Shown here: positions 58,301 to 64,000 of the stretch, in pieces
Numbering within the stretch: position 1 is the stretch's first letter
Layout of the letters: each line of letters begins with the position of its first letter
The notes under the pieces: model-generated
What the model was told of the DNA's origin: nothing
What the model saw: the letters and a program-made list of their open reading frames with translations, nothing else
Databases searched by the model: none
Assembly: GCA_030770535.1 (NCBI GenBank)
Contig: JASVEC010000003.1
Location: 682,001 to 746,000 of the forward strand
Length of the DNA: 64,000 nucleotides
Origin: Batkoa obscura
Taxonomy: Eukaryota > Entomophthoromycota > Entomophthoromycetes > Entomophthorales > Batkoaceae
Reading direction: 5' to 3'
Translations under genes and position numbers: made by a program

Positions 58301-58620
58301 AATCAAAGTTACCAGAGTTAGAATCCTTGTCCATGGATCAAATAGTAGAGCTTCAATTAAGTAAGTTTGAAATGCTGGTATCTGGAGAATATAAAGAGAT
58401 AGCATTATTTCATGATAAGTTTGGTACTGATATTGATCCTCACTATGGATTATCGTATAAAATTTGGACTCCATCAGATAGGAATATCTATCGATTTTTT
58501 AAGGTTTATGAGAAACTTGAAAAAGAAAAGCAAGTTACAGTTTTAAATCGATTTGGAAGAACTATTACTGTTAAAGAAGATTACTTGGGTAGAAGGGCTA
58601 AAGCAGATAAATTGATTTAA
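55348..58620 (+). CDS. Large von Willebrand A domain protein, function unknown
   Basis: Single exon, 1,090 residues, no signal peptide or membrane segment. An N-terminal vWA domain (about 40-235) has a complete metal site: D48-N-S50-G-S52 in ALDNSGSMHGEPF, a Thr in AGGGNTFKLVF and an Asp in FFSDGAD. The middle has a conserved-looking block of unknown type: CPLTRSNFIEALEEGDCIGIG and NEQHWKIASRRSKTMLSWAA. A Glu/Asn-rich linker near 770-800 precedes a helical C-terminal region ending LGRRAKADKLI. I recall similar vWA proteins in scattered protists and fungi but cannot name a family. vWA domains usually mediate protein assembly. It sits alone between a MITE-filled desert and a MITE 50 bases past its stop, and its base composition is markedly less AT-rich than its surroundings. 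Confidence 0.85.
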   Translation: MEAINGLSIPFSNDEIAIKVEVPVEKVLETFDQGAHSQIEKYIFIALDNSGSMHGEPFKVAKEGILRLCQQSYNQVDGISLFVHNHECKEYHYQSGELFGPFETIISGLSAGGGNTFKLVFDQMGKKIQALGPNPKSVSILFFSDGADCYEYTDKLINDPKSSMNQFKDLVQNQSNLVVDFHSVGFTQYHDAILLGKMAEIGHVDGSFQYVKEAQDIEKPLEILAEVMLLNRIQFYITFSSNSEVIDVKPNSSNEALVLIKKELDDEEMWLSIKSNDKDSNKIDFQKLCPIKLSPFEYSKIDNASYILAQCDIYEIHIKKLADKVLKSNIEPLSKEEIEVVITQLDDLEQKVKLLYENIGSLLGMQRKIARPRVLVTKRLIDGLKEGVAKVKTSTLSNDMIASWQALASQNILLLGNKARKAISKRSINNVNPIEENENKIEQTVENIDFEQLRSKTGSKILDETTCPLTRSNFIEALEEGDCIGIGLQVKRSEACVFDSSLLQIINVGPTFMTCVGFMDILSFKIIQDEQEQMQLHGGFGGQAENGSVTTGLANETINAVMPLYLNEQHWKIASRRSKTMLSWAATLSITGGLGNEIKIIPFLVLSKCLDIIFQQPTEHNLFIFKLVLDTCMAIYNTPYTTSIKDETLEKYNFFASPSNRMTDSIPNQSLFLAKVFCAIHAGDIEYDDFVQKFDSFSYFMSEEVIRRKITKIDFEGLELDNHLNLFSIDKTSVVNDKMSKWKEEYNDKMQNLSKEGQIRYKEMFEKQLEEKKNEENDVNININENNTNSNNDIDIPLPQYEYNINDIKFNKEALEFIDKIENETQSGLKYILTKMNQLTLNPTVINSNNLMDEIKNIINSNNSEESIYNTLSNEQKFSFFNQSYLNKSNESRRKLIEDNINVQTLNSDISASKSYIRHLVESAVKKEYSTERSLYIKSLGDVEDFKLGLQFLNTQELDEAAGLLKFSVKFRSVKKFHQMIIALQSKLPELESLSMDQIVELQLSKFEMLVSGEYKEIALFHDKFGTDIDPHYGLSYKIWTPSDRNIYRFFKVYEKLEKEKQVTVLNRFGRTITVKEDYLGRRAKADKLI

Positions 58621-60250
58621 TTTAATTTTAATAAAAGATTGCTTTTTAATTAGTGTAATTTTGTAACACGATATGAGGATGTGTTTTTTATGTTTAAGAA
58701 TTTTACTAACAATCTTTCGACTCAAATAGCGCTTAAAAAATGGAAAAAATAACGAAGCTAAAAAAACACCTCCATATAGTGTTGTGGAATATATGTTGAT
58801 ATTATTTGTTTTTACTAACAATTTATTAAACATGCAAACTATTGGGAAATATGAAAAATAGGTAAAACAAACACAGATCTTTAATTTTTTAATATGTAGT
58901 TGACATGTGTAGGTCCAAAAACCTAGATTAAAGTAAATATCCTCTTTTTTGGAAAATCCGTGCCTGGAGCAGTGTTTTTCGAATAATCAACAGTTACCAA
59001 AGATATTTTTAGAAGAGAGTAGGTAGTTAGGTTAGAAGGAAGGCAAGTTATTTACATTAGTTAATATGGATGGACCAAATAAGCCATCAGCCAGAAATTC
59101 TTTCACAGCTTTCAAATGACTAGGTCTAAAGTGGACAAGAAAGAGTTTTTACCAGATAAGCTTTAGATTTAGACAAAATGTGGGAACCCTGAATCAAATT
59201 CTGATTTGAAGATTAATTTACAGTATTATTTATCAGTGATTCAGATAACCAAGACGGACTAAAGGCTTTTTGAAGCTTAAATAAAGTCTAAAGTTACGAA
59301 AGTTATGTGTTAATTCCAAAATAAGCAAAAAGAAACATTTCTTATAGTATTTACCTTTATAAAAAAAAATACAATAAATCAATACTAGAAAAACAATTAA
59401 TTCTATATATTTATAAAATGTATTTTTTCAGGATATAAGAAGTCACCTGTTTTAATATTATTTGAATGTTTTTTAATTTATTTTTCAATGATGTCAATTT
59501 TTTTGAATTATATATGAAGTTAATGGCTATTTATTGAAAAGTAATACTTAAATATAAAAATAGTAAACAATAATTGCCCACTTCTTTATGTAAACAAATT
59601 CATACTAGTTTTGTTTATTGATTTAAATTAAATGGCTTCATTTCGTTACTATTTTATAGTGTCAAAAAAATTAATACTGAACTAAAGGGATAATAAATTA
59701 TATTTATAATTTCTAATATCTACAAATAAGCTAGTTTAATTACACATTGCAGTATCCTTTTTAAAAAAAGGATAATTAGAACAATTGTAAAAATAACAGG
59801 AAGAGATTGTAAAAGTTGTTGCACACCCTTTTATTTCATTTGAGTTGAGTTAAAAGTTAAAATTAGTTTAATTAAAAAATAAAGTTAAATCAAATAGGAT
59901 TGTAATATAAGAATAAGGGAGCATCAAATGGGGATGGAGATGTTGAGGTGGAGAGCAAATAAGAGATTAAAGATGATTGGGTAGAAATTTATATCTAATT
60001 CATTGGTAAATTCAAATTCAAGTAAGAATTTCCAAGAAATTGTGTTTAAATGAGTTGTAAAAACCATTAATAGGTTAAATTAGTTAAAGTTTGGATAATA
60101 AAAATAAAAGCGTTGATATAAAAAATTCGAGTTTGTTATTTATTGTTTATTTTTATTTTTGTTGTAATTGTTAATTGATAATTTCGTTTTGTGTATTATT
60201 TTAATTGAAGACAGAGATTGTTTGTGTATTAGTATAAGTTATAAAGAGAT
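58621..60250. other. Intergenic with one MITE
   Basis: Starts with the family-A MITE at 58672-58776; the rest is AT-rich spacer and the presumed promoter of the ubiquitin protease gene. No gene recognised. Confidence 0.5.
58672..58776 (+). mobile_element. Family-A MITE, forward copy
   Basis: TATGAGGATG at left, CACCTCCATA at right, interior CGACTCAAATAGCGCTT. It lies 51 bases beyond the stop of the vWA gene, so it may be within its 3' UTR. Confidence 0.82.
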
Positions 60251-61859
60251 ATGGACGAATATCAGGAGAAAACCAAGCTACCATTTAGTTTAAAAAAGTT
60301 TAAAAAAATATTTTCAAAGGAGACAAAATCTTCAACAACAATGGAAGATGTCAAACATAAAAAAAAGATGATGTTAAATTCAATGGAATATAAAAATCAA
60401 CTAGCACAAAGTAAACCTTTCTGCTTTTCGTAACTACTTTTATTTACTAACCTTTTCTTAGTTGTTAATATCTTAAAACAGCAAGGTATTCTACGGTCTC
60501 AACGTGACATTGAGCATTATTTTAAATTATGCAATTATGATGTATATGAAACTACTCAATACCTTACTTGTTTAGCTTTAGCTGAAGTGGGTATTTTAGT
60601 TTCTGTTAATGAGATCAACCAATTATTAGGTGTTGAAAACGCTGCTGGTACTAGTTGTTATATTGGTAAGTCTTAATTCTGTATATATATATATATATAT
60701 ATTGACTATGTTAGACACTATATTATTCGCTATGTATTCACATGAAACGACATTCGATTGCTTATTACAAAGCAAAAAACTACAAGATAAATTAAGTGAA
60801 TCTTTACAAACCTTATGTCGATTTTTTGTCAATTTATTGAGAAGCAATTTACTAGTAAGAGCCGAAATTGTAGAAAGCATACGTAAAAAATTAATTGAGT
60901 GTGGATGGGGTACTAACAAGTATAGCCAAGAAGATGCCGGTGAATTCTTTTTATTTTTATGTAACTTGTTCCAGTTACCATATCTACCCTTCAATTTACA
61001 ACTGATTCATGGTGCTAAATTGGACCCGAAGTTAGACACTAAATTGATTGAAGATCGTATTTTGCCCCTTTCATTACCAGAGTTAGATCCTAATAATAGT
61101 ACAAAAAAGTTTATTACTATTGAAGATTTATTACTGGATTATTTTTATTCAAATAAAATTAGTGGATTAAGAAGGAGTATTGAGATTAACCCTAATGAAG
61201 AAAAGGCAGCTATAACTGATGCCTGGTCTGTATTAAAATTATTGCCATTTTATACATCAAAAAATGAGTTGAGTAATATTAATATATTAAAAGAAAGTGA
61301 ATTGAATGAACCAGATTTAATTTTACCATTGATGATTAAAAGATACAAAAAGGAATTTAATAAGAACCATCATCTTGATGATATAAAAAGAGATAATCGG
61401 GGTGTTACATTAAGCTGCGATATTAATTTCAATAATTTTATCAAAAAAATGGATTCAGCAATTGAAGATAAAAGTAAAAATGAATATCGATTAGAATTGA
61501 AATCCGTGATATGTCATATTGGGACAACTTTACAATCTGGACATTATATTGTGTTTGTTAAAGATTCCAATACAAATGACTGGGTACAGATGGATGATTT
61601 GAAGAATGAAAAAGTACAAAGGTATTCGTCAGTTAAACAGGCTACTCAAGCTTTTGAAATCATGGCCAGAAATTCATATATTTTATTTTATAAATTAAAA
61701 GTTATCAACCATTCATCTAATAGTAATAACAATACAAATTTTAATCGATTGCGTTCAAATACGGCTATGTCTATGGATGCTAAATTAGCTAGAAATATGC
61801 AAGCCTTAGAATTTATTGAAAGGGATTCTTATAAAGATAAATCTTGCGCTATGCAGTAA
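60251..61859 (+). CDS. Ubiquitin-specific protease (UCH domain)
   Basis: Three exons (60251-60410, 60462-60665, 60715-61859), 502 residues. The Cys box GTSCYIDTILFAMYS (C119, split by the second intron three codons later) and His box QSGHYIVFVKDS (H398), followed by DWVQMDD, mark a USP fold. The variant Cys box with SCYID in place of NTCYMN is, as I recall, typical of a fungal-centred UCH subgroup. A helix-rich N-terminus includes an IEHYFKLCNYDVYETTQYL segment resembling a UBA-like fold. Between the boxes is a QEDAGEFFLFL stretch, the usual USP subdomain. Substrate unknown. The second intron contains an AT-dinucleotide run (60681-60702). Confidence 0.86.
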
Positions 61860-61926
61860 AGTAGTATACGATAATTTAAATCTCATATTATTAATAGTAA
61901 TAAAATATATAAAAAATGATGTTTAT

Positions 61927-62622
61927 TTATTTTAGATTAGATAGTGAGGTTTCTAAATCTATAACCAAGTCATTATATATTTGCCCAAATTTTGTATTGT
62001 TATCATTATTTTTGTCTATAAATGACAACAAATCATTGGCATCATAGGGATCCATCTTATCACTGTCACCGATGCTATTGTTTTGAGTAGATGATTGATT
62101 TTTTAAAAATTCTTTATCTAATAATTGATCAATGTTTAATAATTTACTTTTGAATGCTATTTTTTTCAATAGTTTTAAGTTTCTTTGATCCTTATTATCT
62201 ATAGTAGTAGTACCATCATCACCTATAATTGTATTATCGTCGCTGTCAATTTTCTGTGCGTCGATTTTCTTTTTAGCAACCATTTCTTTTAGCAACCTAA
62301 ATAAAAATAAGTAAATATTTATAGATACAATTGAGTTCTATTTACCAACTTATACCATATACATTACCAATTCGAGAGCCAATTTGAATGCCTTCTTTGA
62401 ATCCAAGGTCAAATCCTTCTTGATTATATTTGGTTTTGTTATTAATAATACCTTCTCGAATTCCCAACTAAAAATCACTTTTACTAAATAAATTAAAACT
62501 ATTATTTAAGTTATACTAATTACATTGTTAAATTTTAATTGTAAATTTTTCGCCTCATTCGAATGAATCCTCTTTTCATATTCAGTTTCATTTACATCGT
62601 CTTCCCATATATCTTCATCCAT
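61927..62622 (-). CDS. YAE1: Yae1-like protein
   Basis: Three exons (62622-62524, 62467-62346, 62296-61927), 196 residues. The N-terminus MDEDIWEDDVNE and the deca-GX3 segment (GIREGIINNKTKYNQEGFDL followed by GFKEGIQIGSRIGNVYG) define the Yae1 family. With Lto1, Yae1 links the ribosome-recycling ABC protein Rli1/ABCE1 to the cytosolic Fe-S assembly machinery. The C-terminal 120 residues are lysine- and Asp-rich and not conserved to my eye. The 3' end lies 67 bases from that of the converging ubiquitin protease gene. Confidence 0.87.
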
Positions 62623-64000
62623 TTTATTTTATAAGAAATAAAAATAACTTTTTCTAAAATTATTACTAATATATTAATTAACCAATTAAAGCTCACTCTA
62701 GGAGTAAAATTAATTTAACAGAGTATTAATATTTTTAATCTTCCTAAAATAAAACCAAACATCATTGACCAAAATCGGAATGTACTGATAAAAATAGTAT
62801 TCGAAAGTACTACAAGCTTTTATTAAAATCTAAAAATAAAAAAGAGTGATATTTGCAGAAAGAAACTACTTTATACTCATTTTATGATTATTTGTTTATA
62901 ATAATTAATAATAATTACATTTAATTAAGCTATTCATTGTAGAATTTAGTGAAAAATGTGTGGAGGGCTGCATGAATAACTAGTTGAATAGCTAGAATCA
63001 GCGATAAAATAGCTTATTACTTTAGCTATTATAGTTAATGAGCCTTAAATTCTATTTTGATTATTTGTCTTTTTGTATTCCTTATAATTTATTTTTAAGA
63101 TAGTCTTTTAGGCTAAAGCATTTAAAGTTTAATAAGCTAGTATCATATTTTTTTAATACCTCTATATTTTATATAAAAAGAGTTATGTTTCCAAAAGTCA
63201 TATCATTGAGATAAAATTGGGTAAGAGTATTTAATAGAGAGAAAAGAAATTTAAAGAGGAGAATTAGTTTTAAAAATAACGGATTATTCATGTTATTGAA
63301 TAGAAGTCATCTACAATAAAGTGAAGATGCTCGTTTGCTTCTTTGCCTATAATTACCCATGGATGGTCTATCTTACATTTAAAGTGTAACTCTTAGCTAA
63401 GATCCTTATCCTTATTTTCATCATAAACGTGCTCTCTTATAATAATCTTATAATACCGTTTTTATAAGTCTGTTTGTCAGTAATAAAAATTAATCCAAAA
63501 TTAAGTCTAGGCTTTTTAAAATATCATCGCCGGATAAATTGCAATTATCAAATCCCATAAAAATCATTTCATCATTGTAAATAGAACCACGTACACCTTT
63601 CACTATCCTTTTTTTTATGTTGTTCGTTTTCATTTTTACAAAGATTACACAAATAGTATTCAAGTCTATATTCCATTTTAGTTAATATTATACAAACGCT
63701 CTCGTTTTTGATTTTATTTTTACTTGGTATTTTTTTGTGTTGAGGATATTATTGGTTGAAAATTCAATAAAGATGAAATTTTTTAACATGATTTATCAGT
63801 TAGCATTGGTAATAAAAAAGTTAAATTATTTTATCGTGAGGCACTAACAGTATTTAAAAAGCATGTGGTAATGATCTATAGTTATTATAATCAAGAGAGT
63901 GATAAAAAAGAGACAAAGTATAAAAAGGAATAGTTATAAATGAAAAAGTTGTTTGTTTATTAAAAACAGAAAATAGAATTAATAGATAGGATGAAGTTGA
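62623..64000. other. Intergenic to window end
   Basis: Upstream flank of YAE1 and AT-rich spacer. An interrupted open region on the minus strand (63676-63490) is listed separately. No complete gene. Confidence 0.45.
63490..63676 (-). pseudogene. Short interrupted open reading region, unknown
   Basis: From an ATG the minus strand reads MEYRLEYYLCNLCKNENEQH, with a C-x2-C pair; further on a different frame reads YNDEMIFMGFDNCNLSGDD and ends in a stop. Together they look like a small protein-coding remnant, or two exons of an unmodelled gene. No family recognised. Confidence 0.25.

Noticed and set aside
1-64000. LTR retroelements, Polinton-like or other virus-like elements, CRISPR arrays
   Set aside because: No long direct terminal repeats, polymerase, integrase or capsid-like frames and no spaced repeat array were seen.

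Overview
This window is nuclear DNA from a fungus with a very AT-rich genome. The fungal evidence is a Dad4-type DASH/kinetochore subunit, a Zds1 C-terminal domain protein, an Hse1-type ESCRT-0 subunit, a Yap-type bZIP factor and a secreted tyrosinase. COX10 implies respiring mitochondria. Short introns of about 40-60 bases (GTAAGT-like donor, TAG acceptor) and a BRCC36-like deubiquitinase, absent from yeasts, suggest an early-diverging lineage such as Zoopagomycota or Mucoromycota; that placement is inference. I see no rRNA, CRISPR array, LTR element or virus-like element.

Layout. 1-7 kb: a tRNA-Phe, short transposon-like repeats, ribosomal protein eS4 and a Zds1-family gene. 8-22 kb: an F-BAR/RhoGAP gene with 13 exons, a small hypothetical gene, HSE1 with 11 exons, and a 5.5-kb intronless SEC7-type Arf exchange factor. 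22-31 kb: a bZIP gene, a 3.8-kb empty stretch, a monoacylglycerol-lipase-like gene, COX10 and eIF4E. 32-41 kb: secreted tyrosinase, a 3.3-kb gap, ribosomal protein uL6 and a secreted class-3 lipase. 41.7-48.7 kb is the densest part: a TLDc protein, a bromodomain protein, DAD4, a UPF0390 protein, BRCC36-like and a methyltransferase, packed head-to-head or tail-to-tail with 15-210 bases between them. 50-64 kb: a SPAK/OSR1-type kinase, an AT-rich desert, a 1,090-residue von Willebrand A protein, a ubiquitin protease and YAE1.

The genes form no operon or single pathway; most are housekeeping functions (translation, trafficking, haem a synthesis, kinetochore, ubiquitin, Fe-S delivery to the ribosome-recycling ABC protein). 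The two secreted enzymes (tyrosinase, lipase) are the accessory part.

A roughly 103-bp terminal-inverted-repeat element occurs at least 13 times, only between genes, including one nested pair. Other points of interest are the BRCC36-like gene, four RFx[LI] motifs in the kinase tail, an 8-base micro-exon beside a GC-AG intron in HSE1, an apparent frame break in the RhoGAP gene, and an unplaced vWA protein. Exon boundaries were worked out by hand; for all multi-exon genes except the RhoGAP gene and the hypothetical gene at 12 kb they give one uninterrupted frame.
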